Source: Bacteroidetes bacterium UBA1312 (GTDB lineage: Bacteria > Bacteroidota > Bacteroidia > Chitinophagales > Chitinophagaceae). Taken from it: a stretch of DNA of 64,000 nucleotides. The position numbers and the translations under genes were made by a program. This document shows positions 35,303 to 44,153 of the stretch, in pieces; the first letter of the stretch is position 1, and the number at the start of each line of letters is the position of its first letter. The notes beneath the pieces are model-generated. The model saw only the letters and a program-made list of their open reading frames with translations. It did no database searches and had not been told where the DNA came from. The stretch lies in NCBI GenBank assembly GCA_002307135.1, contig DBTQ01000036.1, forward strand, positions 1-64,000, read 5' to 3'.

Positions 35303-35410
35303 GATTTTGAAATTTTTGTGAATAATAATTTTATGACTTCAAAATTTGCTTCAAAAATTTCAAAATGGGAATCGTATGTATATGCTTGGTAATGGTGTAG
35401 CCAATTGTAC

Positions 35411-35833
35411 TTAATTTCGTTTGAATCGCTCCCATTTAATCACCATGAACTTATCCCCCAATTCCGTGATTAAAGTGCCTGAATGTTTTAAGGAGTCTTT
35501 ATCCACAAAAAACTCAAGCAATTCGGCATGTGTAAGCACTTTGTATGTAGGGTGATAATCTAGATTTTCCGGAGCTTTTACATTATATCTCTTGATCCAG
35601 TTCATTACAGAAACGTGGCTTACACCCAGTATCCGTTCGATCTCTCTTAGGCTAACCCCTTCGATGTATAATTGGAGTGCCTTTATAACGTAATAAGGGT
35701 CTATACTTTTACCTTCCTTCATGACGGTAAAATTATAATTACAGCTATGGCATTTATAACGCTGTTTCCCTTTAGCCATACCGCTTTTTACAATTTCTTG
35801 AGACTTGCATTTAGGGCAAAAAATATCTTTCAT
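35411..35833 (-). CDS. IS1-like zinc-ribbon/HTH DNA-binding protein (probably domesticated)
   Basis: A 140-residue protein from ATG 35831-35833. The N-terminal zinc ribbon has CPKC and CHSC (FCPKCKSQEIVKSG...YKCHSCNYNFTV), as in InsA of IS1. Next comes a helix-turn-helix (SLREIERILGVSHVSVMNWIKRYN) and a short C-terminal domain that is not a DDE transposase. No InsB partner, terminal repeats or target duplication are visible. It sits divergent from acs with paired ATACCAAATTAGCA motifs in front of it, so I read it as a local transcription regulator. Confidence 0.75.
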   Translation of the reverse strand: MKDIFCPKCKSQEIVKSGMAKGKQRYKCHSCNYNFTVMKEGKSIDPYYVIKALQLYIEGVSLREIERILGVSHVSVMNWIKRYNVKAPENLDYHPTYKVLTHAELLEFFVDKDSLKHSGTLITELGDKFMVIKWERFKRN

Positions 35834-36252
35834 AACATAAAGGTAATAATGTACCCTATACCAAATTAGCATAAATATACCAAATTAGCAATTTGTATAT
35901 TTTGTTTTTTACTTTAGACCTAACTGAATGTTTAATATGGAGTTGCCAATACGAGAGATGTTGATCAATATTGGGTTTAATGACATTTATATAAAATAGA
36001 TCTGCGAAATGTTATGTTTTGTACGACCTACTTGTAAATAATATGGATGAGTGGAGTATTGTTTTAGTAGGCTGCTCACACGGTGCATTTTAAACAAACA
36101 GTTTGATGGTACACTTATTTAGATTTTTAAACGCTCGCTATTTATTCACTTTGTCAGGCTTATTTCGTTTTATATATACTTATTTAGCACAATTTTAAAG
36201 CCAATTTCTAAACTATTGATTAATTATGTACTTTGAAACTAAACAGAATTTT
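35834..36252. other. 419-bp intergenic region between the IS1-like regulator and acs
   Basis: No gene is seen. It contains two direct repeats ATACCAAATTAGCA (35858-35871, 35877-35890), the second inside a near-palindrome with ATTTGTATAT. Further right it is AT-rich, with TTATTTAGCAC at about 36179-36189 near the acs start. Probably the shared regulatory region of the divergent genes. Confidence 0.6.
35858..35890. promoter_or_regulatory. paired 14-bp direct repeats, candidate operator
   Basis: Two exact copies of ATACCAAATTAGCA 19 bp apart (about two helical turns), 25-57 bp upstream of the regulator start. A 13/14 match precedes prpE at 28712. This spacing is typical of tandem operator sites. 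Confidence 0.55.
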
Positions 36253-38166
36253 ATGTCATACCCATTTAAAATTAATAGTCTGGAAGCCTATAACAAAGCA
36301 AGAGAACAAAGCGTTAAAGATCCTGAAGGCTTTTGGGCAGAAATAGCATCTTCTTTTCTCTGGAAAAAACGCTGGGATACGGTGCTTAACTGGAATTTTA
36401 AAGAACCCAAAATTGAATGGTTTAAGGGAGGTAAACTCAATATTACTGAAAATTGTATCGACAGGCATTTAGGCACTTTGTCAAATAAACCGGCAATTAT
36501 TTGGGAGCCTAATGATCCTGATGAAAATCATCGCGTGCTTACCTACAGAGATTTATACAATAAAGTGATTCAGTTTTCTAATGTTTTAAAAAATAATGGC
36601 GTTAAAAAGGGAGACCGTGTTTGTTTATATATGGGTATGGTACCTGAGTTAGCTATTGCCACATTAGCTTGTGCACGAATTGGAGCAGTACACTCGGTTA
36701 TTTTTGGTGGTTTCAGTGCACAGAGTATTGCCGATAGATTGCAGGATGCGCAAGCCGAGTATATTGTTACCTGCGATGGTGCATATAGAGGTAATAAAGA
36801 AATTTCATTGAAAGCTGTAATTGACGATGCATTGGTTCAATGTCGTTTTGTGAAAAAAGTGATTGTACTCACGCATACACGTACACCTATCAGTATGATA
36901 AAAGGTAGAGATGTATGGTGGGAAGATGAAATTAAAAAGGTAGAGACAATGGGTAATCCTGATTGTCCCGCAGAAGAAATGGATGCAGAAGATCCGCTGT
37001 TTATACTCTACACATCAGGTTCTACAGGTAAGCCAAAAGGCGTGGTACATACGGTAGGTGGCTATATGGTATATACTACATACAGTTTTGTCAATGTATT
37101 TCAATACACTCCCGGCGACATACATTTTTGTACAGCAGATATTGGTTGGATAACGGGGCATAGTTATATCGTTTATGGTCCATTAGGAGCAGGTGCTACA
37201 ACACTTATCTTTGAAGGCATTCCTACCTGGCCCGATGCGGGAAGGTTTTGGGATGTAGTGGACAAGCATAAAGTAAATATTCTATACACGGCTCCTACAG
37301 CTATTCGGAGTTTGATGGGTTTTGGATTAGAGCCATTAGTGGGTAAGGATTTGAGCTCTCTTAAAGTACTGGGCTCAGTGGGAGAACCAATTAACGAAGA
37401 GGCATGGCATTGGTTTGATGAACATATTGGCAAAAAACGTTGTCCAATTGTAGATACGTGGTGGCAAACAGAAACCGGTGGTATTCTTATCTCTAATATG
37501 GCGGGTATTACACCATCTAAACCCTCTTATGCTACATTACCATTGCCGGGAGTACAGCCGGTATTGGTAGATGAAAATGGAATGGTAATAGAGGGCAATA
37601 ATGTCAGCGGAAATTTGTGTATTAAATTTCCTTGGCCGGGTATGTTGCGTACTACTTATGGCGATCATGATCGTTGTCGTACTAACTATTTCGCAACTTA
37701 CGAGAATCTATACTTCACCGGAGATGGTTGTTATAGAGATGCGACTGGTAATTATCGAATAACAGGTAGGGTAGATGATGTATTGAATGTGAGTGGACAC
37801 CGTATTGGCACTGCCGAGGTGGAAAACGCCATCAATATGCATGCTGGTGTGGTAGAGAGTGCTGTGGTGGGTTATCCGCACGACATCAAGGGACAGGGGA
37901 TTTATGCTTATGTGATTTATGACAATACACATGACGATGATAATTTGACTCGCTTAGATATTAATCAGACCGTTTCGCGTATTATTGGTGCCATTGCCAA
38001 ACCTGACAAAATACAATTTGTAAAAGGGTTGCCTAAAACCAGAAGTGGCAAAATAATGCGCCGTATTTTGCGTAAAATAGCAGAGGGGGAATTAGAAAAT
38101 TTAGGTGACACATCTACATTGCTTGACCCTTCAGTTGTAGAAGAAATCAAACAAGGAAGAGTTTAG
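36253..38166 (+). CDS. acs: acetyl-CoA synthetase
   Basis: A 637-residue AMP-forming acetate-CoA ligase from ATG 36253 (MSYPFKINSLEAYNKAREQS); the ATG at 36226 would add nine residues. Motifs: FILYTSGSTGKPKGVVHT (ATP loop), DIGWITGHSYIVYGPL, VDTWWQTETGG and the C-terminal KTRSGKIMRRILRK with the acetylatable Lys. The conserved WDVVDKHKVNILYTAPTAIR and PLPGVQP mark the Acs rather than the PrpE branch. It activates acetate to acetyl-CoA. A terminator follows at 38186. Confidence 0.95.
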   Translation: MSYPFKINSLEAYNKAREQSVKDPEGFWAEIASSFLWKKRWDTVLNWNFKEPKIEWFKGGKLNITENCIDRHLGTLSNKPAIIWEPNDPDENHRVLTYRDLYNKVIQFSNVLKNNGVKKGDRVCLYMGMVPELAIATLACARIGAVHSVIFGGFSAQSIADRLQDAQAEYIVTCDGAYRGNKEISLKAVIDDALVQCRFVKKVIVLTHTRTPISMIKGRDVWWEDEIKKVETMGNPDCPAEEMDAEDPLFILYTSGSTGKPKGVVHTVGGYMVYTTYSFVNVFQYTPGDIHFCTADIGWITGHSYIVYGPLGAGATTLIFEGIPTWPDAGRFWDVVDKHKVNILYTAPTAIRSLMGFGLEPLVGKDLSSLKVLGSVGEPINEEAWHWFDEHIGKKRCPIVDTWWQTETGGILISNMAGITPSKPSYATLPLPGVQPVLVDENGMVIEGNNVSGNLCIKFPWPGMLRTTYGDHDRCRTNYFATYENLYFTGDGCYRDATGNYRITGRVDDVLNVSGHRIGTAEVENAINMHAGVVESAVVGYPHDIKGQGIYAYVIYDNTHDDDNLTRLDINQTVSRIIGAIAKPDKIQFVKGLPKTRSGKIMRRILRKIAEGELENLGDTSTLLDPSVVEEIKQGRV

Positions 38167-38185
38167 TTTTAGTTTGCAGTTGCAG

Positions 38186-38220
38186 ACCGGCAGATATGTA
38201 AATGTCTGTCGGTTTTGTTT
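38186..38220 (+). terminator. terminator of acs
   Basis: The 9-bp stem ACCGGCAGA/TCTGTCGGT (38186-38194 with 38205-38213, one G-U pair) is followed by TTTGTTT, 20 bp after the acs stop. Confidence 0.75.
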
Positions 38221-38266
38221 AGGATGAAATTCTATAGTTTGAGGAACCTTCGGAATAAATACAATA

Positions 38267-38305
38267 GAAAAGCTTACAAACAGCTGTTTGTAAGCTTTTC
38301 TTATT
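38267..38305. terminator. perfect 34-bp palindrome, bidirectional terminator
   Basis: The 17-bp arm GAAAAGCTTACAAACAG is followed immediately by its exact reverse complement, with no loop (38267-38300). T-rich flanks on both sides suit termination of acs read-through and of the minus-strand gene ending at 38318. Confidence 0.8.
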
Positions 38306-38317
38306 TATTAGAAAGAT

Positions 38318-39088
38318 TTAGAAATATAAACCTACACGTAAAGCAAAATTGTTCAAACGGGTTCTTCCGTCATCAAAGGAATAAGGTTTGTCTTTAAATT
38401 TGGTAGGGTCAGTAACATCCGGGGCAAACCCATTGTTGAAGAATAGACCAATATAAGCATCCAGCTTGTTGTTTAGGGGGTATTGTGCTCCAATACCAAT
38501 ATTCATTTGAAATATTACCGGGGTAATAACGCCAACTTTACCAGTCACTTTTTCTTTACTATCGGCAGTATAAAGGCTATCCGTTGTTTGTACAGAGTAG
38601 GTGGCTTTTTTACTGATATTGAATCCCATTGTTACACCTAATTGTCCGAAGAACACGAATTTATTAATAGGATCTGTTTTTAATTTCAATGCTAGGGGTA
38701 TTTCAAGGTACTTGAGTGAGTAATTGTATTTCGAACTCAAAACAGTACCTGCCGGTGGTGGAGTACTTGGATTAAGTTCCGTACTTATTTTACCCCCGGT
38801 ACCATTTACTTGCAATCCGGTAGCTATAGAATAGTTGCTGGAAAAGTTATAGTCTGCCATAAGCCCATAGATAAAGCCAACCTTGCTGCCGTCACTTTTT
38901 TGAGTTTGATCCCCGTCTTTTGCGGTTGTCGGTTTCATCCACGAAAGTGAAGGGGCAATATAAGCGCCAAAACGAAACTTCTTAAAGTCAGATGTACTGT
39001 TAGGGAGTATGTTTGGTGTGTTTGTTTGCGCATACGATACTTGTGTTAAAAAGCTAAGGATAGCTAAGGATAAAACTAGTTTTTTCAT
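38318..39088 (-). CDS. outer-membrane beta-barrel protein (PorT-like)
   Basis: A 256-residue protein from ATG 39086-39088 with a signal peptide (MKKLVLSLAILSFLTQVSYAQ). The rest is an eight-strand-like barrel pattern: FRFGAYIAPSLSWMKP, VGFIYGLMADYNFSSNYSIATGLQVNGTGGKI and YLEIPLALKLKTDPINKFVFFGQLGVTMGFNIS. The LEIPL...LG...G pattern is the PorT/OMP_b-brl_2 type common in Bacteroidota. It ends in an aromatic residue (GLYF), as expected for barrel assembly. Role unknown. Confidence 0.8.
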   Translation of the reverse strand: MKKLVLSLAILSFLTQVSYAQTNTPNILPNSTSDFKKFRFGAYIAPSLSWMKPTTAKDGDQTQKSDGSKVGFIYGLMADYNFSSNYSIATGLQVNGTGGKISTELNPSTPPPAGTVLSSKYNYSLKYLEIPLALKLKTDPINKFVFFGQLGVTMGFNISKKATYSVQTTDSLYTADSKEKVTGKVGVITPVIFQMNIGIGAQYPLNNKLDAYIGLFFNNGFAPDVTDPTKFKDKPYSFDDGRTRLNNFALRVGLYF

Positions 39089-39218
39089 AATTGTGTTGGT
39101 TAATGAAACTGTGATTATCAATTACTTTTCAAAAATTGTGCCATAAAAAAAGTAGTATTCATACTTTTGCTGCAAAAATAAGGAATCAGTTATGGTAATA
39201 GTATTTAAAAATAAAAAA

Positions 39219-40256
39219 ATGTCGAAGTGTATTTGGTCGATTGTATTGGTTTGGGGACTTTGTTTTTCTTTTGTTGCCTGCACTTCGTCCGACGAGAAAC
39301 TGCCTGATGTATCTGCTATAAAAATCGAATTAAAAACCCAAAGGCTTGATCGGGACTTGGCAAAATTGGATACGAATAATTTGTCTAAAGAGCTACAGTC
39401 CTTACAACAAAAGTATCCTGATTTTCTGAATTTTTACTTGGATACGTTGATGGCATTCAGTATCAATGGCAACTATACTGATACTAACAAAGGTATTCAA
39501 ATAGGTTTGCGCAGCTTCCTGACTTATAAAGATTATAGGGGATTGTTCGATACTGTAGCCGTTCATTTTCCGGATACTAAAAGTTTGGAGCAAGATTTGA
39601 TAAAAGGATTTAAGTACATGAAATATTACTATCCGAAATACGAAATACCAAAAATTGTCTATTTCATGTCAGAATTGAGCAATTGGGGTGTTGTATCCTA
39701 CGATACGGTTTTAGGGATTGGGCTAGATATGTTTTTGGGTGAAAAATATCCATTTTATAGATCCGTTGGACAGCCTGATTATATGCTTATTAATTTCCGA
39801 CCAGAGTCCATTCCGTCATCTGTATTTTCGGCACTCTATCTTAATATGCATCCCTACAGTATGGAAGACAAAACGTTATTGGATATGATGCTTCAAAAAG
39901 GTAAACAACAATATTTTTTGCAAAAAGTAATTCCTTTTATTAAGATAGAAGATCGTATTGGCTATACTGTTGCGCAGTTGGATTGGTGCGAAAAAAATGA
40001 GGGTATGATTTATAACTTTTTTCTCAATAAAGAATTGATTTATGAAAAGAACTGGCAAAAAATGATGCGCTATGTAAGCTATGGTCCGGGTTCTACAGGT
40101 ATGCCTCCAGAGGCTCCTGGCAATATTGGCACATGGCTAGGTTTACAAATTATAAAAGCATATTCTAAAGCCAACCCAACATTGACACCAGAAGATATTT
40201 TTAGTGAAAAAGATGGTATGAAAATATTGAAAGCAAGTAAGTACAAACCTAAATAA
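39219..40256 (+). CDS. gldB: GldB-like gliding-motility lipoprotein
   Basis: A lipoprotein of 345 residues from ATG 39219; ATG 39192 adds nine residues and is possible. The lipobox is SFVAC (about residues 18-22). The body has RLDRDLAKLDTNNLSKELQSLQQKYPDF, YYYPKYEIPKIVYFMSELS and the GldB-like C-terminal block RIGYTVAQLDWCEKNEGMIYNFFLNKELIYEKNW...APGNIGTWLGLQIIKAY. GldB is part of the Bacteroidota gliding/T9SS network; whether this organism glides is not shown here. Followed by a DUF3078 gene after 40 nt. Confidence 0.82.
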   Translation: MSKCIWSIVLVWGLCFSFVACTSSDEKLPDVSAIKIELKTQRLDRDLAKLDTNNLSKELQSLQQKYPDFLNFYLDTLMAFSINGNYTDTNKGIQIGLRSFLTYKDYRGLFDTVAVHFPDTKSLEQDLIKGFKYMKYYYPKYEIPKIVYFMSELSNWGVVSYDTVLGIGLDMFLGEKYPFYRSVGQPDYMLINFRPESIPSSVFSALYLNMHPYSMEDKTLLDMMLQKGKQQYFLQKVIPFIKIEDRIGYTVAQLDWCEKNEGMIYNFFLNKELIYEKNWQKMMRYVSYGPGSTGMPPEAPGNIGTWLGLQIIKAYSKANPTLTPEDIFSEKDGMKILKASKYKPK

Positions 40257-40296
40257 ATTTCATTGGAAAAGTATTCTCTCACAAAACAGAATAATT

Positions 40297-41331
40297 ATGA
40301 TTAAAAAAGTACTAAGTGTTGCTGCACTTATTGGCGTTTCTTTAGCTACAAATGCACAAATCGTCACAGATGCTGATAAAATAAAACCTGCCAGCACTGA
40401 TTATGCAAACAAAGATACCACTGCATGGATATATGGAGGTATATTGAATATTGGAGGTAATGAAGGATTATTGCACAATTGGGGTGCTGGTGGAGAGGTG
40501 GCTTCGTTAGCTGTAAACGGGATTTTTAGTGGTTTTTTGACACATCTCAATGGTCGTAGGATATGGACTAATAATCTGGATCTTAACTATGGGCTAAATT
40601 ATGCATATTCATATAGTTTTGTTCCTCGTAAGACAGATGACAGAATAGATTTTACCTCAAAATACGGTAGCAGATTTAAGAATAGTAAGAACCTTTATTT
40701 AACAGGCTTGTTCAATTTTAAATCCCAATTTACCAAGGCCTACGATTATACTGACACTAATTGGAGAAGTTATAGTACTTCAAAATTCTTTTCACCGGCA
40801 TACTTTACATTGGCACCTGGTATAGAGTATAGAAGAGGTACTAATTTCAGTATATTTCTTTCTCCTTTGGCTGCTCGGCTAACTGTAGTAGATAAATATT
40901 ATACAGACAGGTCAGTGCAAGGTGCATTTGGTGTGGAGCATGGTAAAACGACTAAATTCGAATTGGGAGCATATTTATCGGCACGCTATATGGTCAATAT
41001 AACACCCAACATTACTTTTCGTACAAGGTTAGATTTATATTCCAATTACTTGGCCAAAGATGCAAAGGACAGCACGGGGGCAGTGGTAAGAAAAGATAAT
41101 CCCGGTAATATTACAGTATTGTCTGACAACTTATTTGCGTTCAAAATAAATAAGCATATTAATGCAACATTAGGGATTGTCTTTATCTATGATAATGCGG
41201 TTCCTTATGTATCCACATTCCCTGGCGGTACTCCAAAAAATGAACCACTTTCAGGCTTAGGTTGGTTACAAATGAAACAAAATTTCAATTTTGGATTTGA
41301 ATATAAATTACCTCTTAAAAAGAAAGCATAA
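40297..41331 (+). CDS. DUF3078 family outer-membrane protein
   Basis: A 344-residue protein with a signal peptide (MIKKVLSVAALIGVSLATNAQ). The body has the DUF3078 pattern: DTTAWIYGGILNIGGNEGLLHNWGAGGE, NNLDLNYGLNYAYSYSF...RKTDDRIDFTSKYGSRF and YLTGLFNFKSQFTKAYDY, then FFSPAYFTLAPGIEYR. It ends NFGFEYKLPLKKKA. Predicted beta-rich and in the outer membrane. Function unknown; probably co-transcribed with the gldB-like gene and followed by a strong terminator. Confidence 0.85.
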   Translation: MIKKVLSVAALIGVSLATNAQIVTDADKIKPASTDYANKDTTAWIYGGILNIGGNEGLLHNWGAGGEVASLAVNGIFSGFLTHLNGRRIWTNNLDLNYGLNYAYSYSFVPRKTDDRIDFTSKYGSRFKNSKNLYLTGLFNFKSQFTKAYDYTDTNWRSYSTSKFFSPAYFTLAPGIEYRRGTNFSIFLSPLAARLTVVDKYYTDRSVQGAFGVEHGKTTKFELGAYLSARYMVNITPNITFRTRLDLYSNYLAKDAKDSTGAVVRKDNPGNITVLSDNLFAFKINKHINATLGIVFIYDNAVPYVSTFPGGTPKNEPLSGLGWLQMKQNFNFGFEYKLPLKKKA

Positions 41332-41341
41332 AGTAACACTT

Positions 41342-41379
41342 ATCGCTTGTTAGTAAAAATACTAGCAAGCGATTTTTTA
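41342..41379 (+). terminator. Rho-independent terminator after the DUF3078 gene
   Basis: The 14-bp stem ATCGCTTGTTAGTA/TACTAGCAAGCGAT (41342-41355 with 41360-41373; one G-U) is followed by TTTTTAT. Confidence 0.88.
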
Positions 41380-41451
41380 TCTAGGAGCACTACTTAATGT
41401 GGAAAAATGCTACATTATACCAAAGGGTTAATTTAGTTACACAATCCTCTT

Positions 41452-41459
41452 TATCTTTG
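41452..41459 (+). promoter_or_regulatory. predicted -7 element TATCTTTG of scpA
   Basis: A perfect Bacteroidota TAnnTTTG, 8 bp before the ATG at 41468. Transcription would start almost at the start codon, so the scpA mRNA may be leaderless or nearly so. The -33 element is weak. Confidence 0.5.
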
Positions 41460-41467
41460 CTCTATTC

Positions 41468-42247
41468 ATGTCCGATACTTACCAGATAAAATTACCTCAG
41501 TTTGAGGGACCTTTCGATTTGTTGTTGTTCTTTATAGAGCGCGATGAGCTGGATATTTATAATATCCCTATTTTTAATATTACTAAAGATTTTCTTGCAT
41601 ATATACATTCATTGGAATCTCTGAATATAGAATTAGCCAGCGAATTTATCTTGTTCATATCCACGTTAATGCGTATTAAAGCTAAAATGCTATTACCGCG
41701 CAGAGAAAAAGATGAGCATGGTAATGAAATAGATCCTCGTCAGGAATTAGTTGATAAACTACTTGAATACAAAAGATTTAAAGATGCGTCTGCAGAAATG
41801 GTGTTGATGGAAGCGGAGCGATTATTACACCAAAAGCGTGGAAATATTCGTCAGGAATTAGACAAATTAAGTGAAGAATATTCTGAAGGGACGGAGATAC
41901 AAACAGTCTCTTTATACAAGTTGATGAGTTCGTTTGAGCGTACTATGAAGAAATTTACAGAACGTCATAATAAACCCCAACATGTGGTTGTTAAATATAA
42001 TTATAGTCTCGAAGGGCAGCGTAATTTTCTATTGGTGTACATGAAGGAGCACATCCGCATTGCATTCGACACTTTATACAGCCAATGTGAAAACAGGATT
42101 CATGCTATATTTACTTTTCTGGCAATGTTGGAGCTTATTCAGCAAAAGCATTTAAACATTCTTATAGGAGAAGGTCGCAATAATTTTATTTTGGAATGGA
42201 ATACGGATCCCGAATTACAAGCTGTTATTTTTGAAGATGAGGCATAA
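41468..42247 (+). CDS. scpA: segregation and condensation protein A
   Basis: A 259-residue kleisin subunit of the Smc-ScpAB condensin. The N-terminus YQIKLPQFEGPFDLLLFFIERDELDIYNIPI is the diagnostic ScpA start. The middle is LASEFILFISTLMRIKAKMLLPRRE, and the C-terminus (IHAIFTFLAMLELIQQKHLNILIGEGRNNFILE) is the winged-helix end that contacts Smc. scpB is not adjacent. Confidence 0.93.
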   Translation: MSDTYQIKLPQFEGPFDLLLFFIERDELDIYNIPIFNITKDFLAYIHSLESLNIELASEFILFISTLMRIKAKMLLPRREKDEHGNEIDPRQELVDKLLEYKRFKDASAEMVLMEAERLLHQKRGNIRQELDKLSEEYSEGTEIQTVSLYKLMSSFERTMKKFTERHNKPQHVVVKYNYSLEGQRNFLLVYMKEHIRIAFDTLYSQCENRIHAIFTFLAMLELIQQKHLNILIGEGRNNFILEWNTDPELQAVIFEDEA

Positions 42248-42271
42248 CTAATATAAATGGAGTTATTGGAG

Positions 42272-42874
42272 TTATTTGGGTACACCAGATTTATCGACCG
42301 ATACCGTACCTCTGATATTCGTTATTTTGTACCAAGAGAAACTTGAATTAGCCTCGAGTCCGTCGCCATACAATACATTGGTTGGAGTTGTGATTTTTAC
42401 TTTTTTTTCAGTATAAAATTTCTCCAATTTTTTATTCCAAACGAGTTCTTCTGTATTCAGTTTTTCTCCTTTTTTATTGACAACACATACACTGTCACGC
42501 ACAATTACATTTCCATCATTTTCGTAATACCTTGCAGATTTGGCTGTTAATGTGCTCGTTATTTCCAGACTGTCGTTTAGAAATTCCACCTTCATACCTT
42601 TTTTAATGTCTGTGTATGGAGGGTTCGCTGTTTCATTACGGATAAATTCTTTAGCGTGTAGTATAGCATAAACTCTTCCTTTTTCACTGTAGTAAAAGGT
42701 TACATCGGTTGCTTTATCTTCCTGCATACTCATTCCCTTACCAGTCAGGTCATCTATTTCTTTTGTTGTATTGTGGCACGATATTATTAATAATGAACAG
42801 CAAAACAAAATGCCCGAAATATAGATTATTCGGGCACCTGTTTTTTTATTTTTTTTTATTTTGGAATTAATCAT
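42272..42874 (-). CDS. lptC: LPS export protein LptC
   Basis: A 200-residue lipoprotein-like protein with an N-terminal hydrophobic segment ending LLIISC. The LptC/OstA-like beta-jellyroll strands follow: DVTFYYSEKGRVYAILHAKEFIRN, GMKVEFLNDSLEITSTLTAKSARYYENDGNVIVRDSVCVVNKKGEKLNTEELVWN and EKKVKITTPTNVLYGDGLEAN. It bridges the inner-membrane LptBFG to LptA. It overlaps the upstream OMP gene by 8 bp; the order coaX-OMP-lptC is typical for Bacteroidota. Confidence 0.87.
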   Translation of the reverse strand: MINSKIKKNKKTGARIIYISGILFCCSLLIISCHNTTKEIDDLTGKGMSMQEDKATDVTFYYSEKGRVYAILHAKEFIRNETANPPYTDIKKGMKVEFLNDSLEITSTLTAKSARYYENDGNVIVRDSVCVVNKKGEKLNTEELVWNKKLEKFYTEKKVKITTPTNVLYGDGLEANSSFSWYKITNIRGTVSVDKSGVPK

Positions 42875-44153
42875 ACTTGCGTTTTTGGAACCAAGAACGG
42901 TCGCTGAGTGATATACCTAGAGAAAAACGAATGAAATTTTGTTTGATTAGATCACTTGACTGTGTGCCGATACGACCAATTTCCATGGAGGTTTGTATGC
43001 GGTCATTTGTACGTTTAAATGGAAGCCCTATTCCAAAAGTGATCGCATAATAATTCATTTGTTTACTATTTATGCTAACATAATCTTGACCATAATAAAA
43101 CCCAATACGATAATTAGCTCGTTGCCAGTATTTATAAAGACTAGTCGAATTTGGTGTGTATTCGGCACCCACACTTAATTTGTAGGCACTTTTGCCAATT
43201 GAATCTTGGAAACTACTGTTGTTGAATTGACTCCAGTTGGTATAAGTATAATCAATTCCTACCAGTAGTTGATCGCTTTTCGCCAATTGTACACCAAGGC
43301 TGTAACGCATAGGGAGTGTAAGCTTAGTTTTTACTTTAGATGCATTATATGCAGTATCTGATCCAGAGGTGTCAGTTGCATAAGAAGGGTGGCTAATCCA
43401 ATAATCATTTAGCTCCGAATTTATTTTCTGGCTCAAAGCAAGAGTTCCTCCTATACGAAGTGTATATTCATCAGATATTTCTGCCTCGTAAAGAGCACCA
43501 AGCTTGAAGTATAATCCTCCTGTTTGGCTATACTTCGAAAATTCAGAATTATTATTATAGGTAGTGTCAATATTTTGAAGAAGACTTGCATTTTGGATTG
43601 TTCCAAACAAATAGCCAAGATTAGCACCGAGGCTAAAACCTTTATACTTTCCTGCGCCACCTATGTAAAAGTAATTAAGACCGCCTTTCCCGGTATAACT
43701 ATTTACTGATTTTCCAATTAGTGTTTGAGTCGTGTCATTTAGTGTATATCCAACATTTGTCATTGGCCGATAACCGATAACCATTCCTCCGTTTTTTCCC
43801 AAAGGAACTCCAATCGTTAAATAGGATAAATTAGCAGCGCCCGTTTTGTATTTCTGGTCACCAGCAAGTACTGTTCTTGAACTCATAGTTGCACCAGCTT
43901 CATAAGTTACGTATTTCAACGTAGCATAAGATGCCGGATTGTCGGTATTAATGGTGTATGGATCAGCATAAGCAGATGTAATGCTTCCCATAGATTTTAG
44001 TGCCGGGTTAATGGCATTTACTTCTTCACCAACTCCATATCTTGAGAATGGCGCATTTTCAAATGAACGAGTAATGTTCTGTGCATTTGCCGTTGAAGTA
44101 ATAAAAACTGATGTGCTTACGAACAGAAAAGACTTAACGAGCTTGAGGAACAT
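42867..44153 (-). CDS. outer-membrane beta-barrel protein upstream of lptC
   Basis: A 428-residue protein with a signal peptide (FLFVSTSVFITSTANAQ). The barrel pattern includes SFENAPFSRYGVGEEVNAINPALKSMGSITSAYADPYTINTDNPASYA, resembling the FadL-like OMPs that Bacteroidota encode between coaX and lptC. Other barrel stretches: GVPLGKNGGMVIGYRPMTNVGY, TLPMRYSLGVQLAKSDQLLVGIDYTYTNWSQF and NFIRFSLGISLSDRSWF. It overlaps coaX by 20 bp and lptC by 8 bp. Ligand unknown. Confidence 0.75.
   Translation of the reverse strand: MFLKLVKSFLFVSTSVFITSTANAQNITRSFENAPFSRYGVGEEVNAINPALKSMGSITSAYADPYTINTDNPASYATLKYVTYEAGATMSSRTVLAGDQKYKTGAANLSYLTIGVPLGKNGGMVIGYRPMTNVGYTLNDTTQTLIGKSVNSYTGKGGLNYFYIGGAGKYKGFSLGANLGYLFGTIQNASLLQNIDTTYNNNSEFSKYSQTGGLYFKLGALYEAEISDEYTLRIGGTLALSQKINSELNDYWISHPSYATDTSGSDTAYNASKVKTKLTLPMRYSLGVQLAKSDQLLVGIDYTYTNWSQFNNSSFQDSIGKSAYKLSVGAEYTPNSTSLYKYWQRANYRIGFYYGQDYVSINSKQMNYYAITFGIGLPFKRTNDRIQTSMEIGRIGTQSSDLIKQNFIRFSLGISLSDRSWFQKRKYD

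Noticed and set aside
35411..35872. Active IS1 element
   Set aside because: No second ORF, no terminal inverted repeats and no target duplication seen; only the InsA-like part is present.
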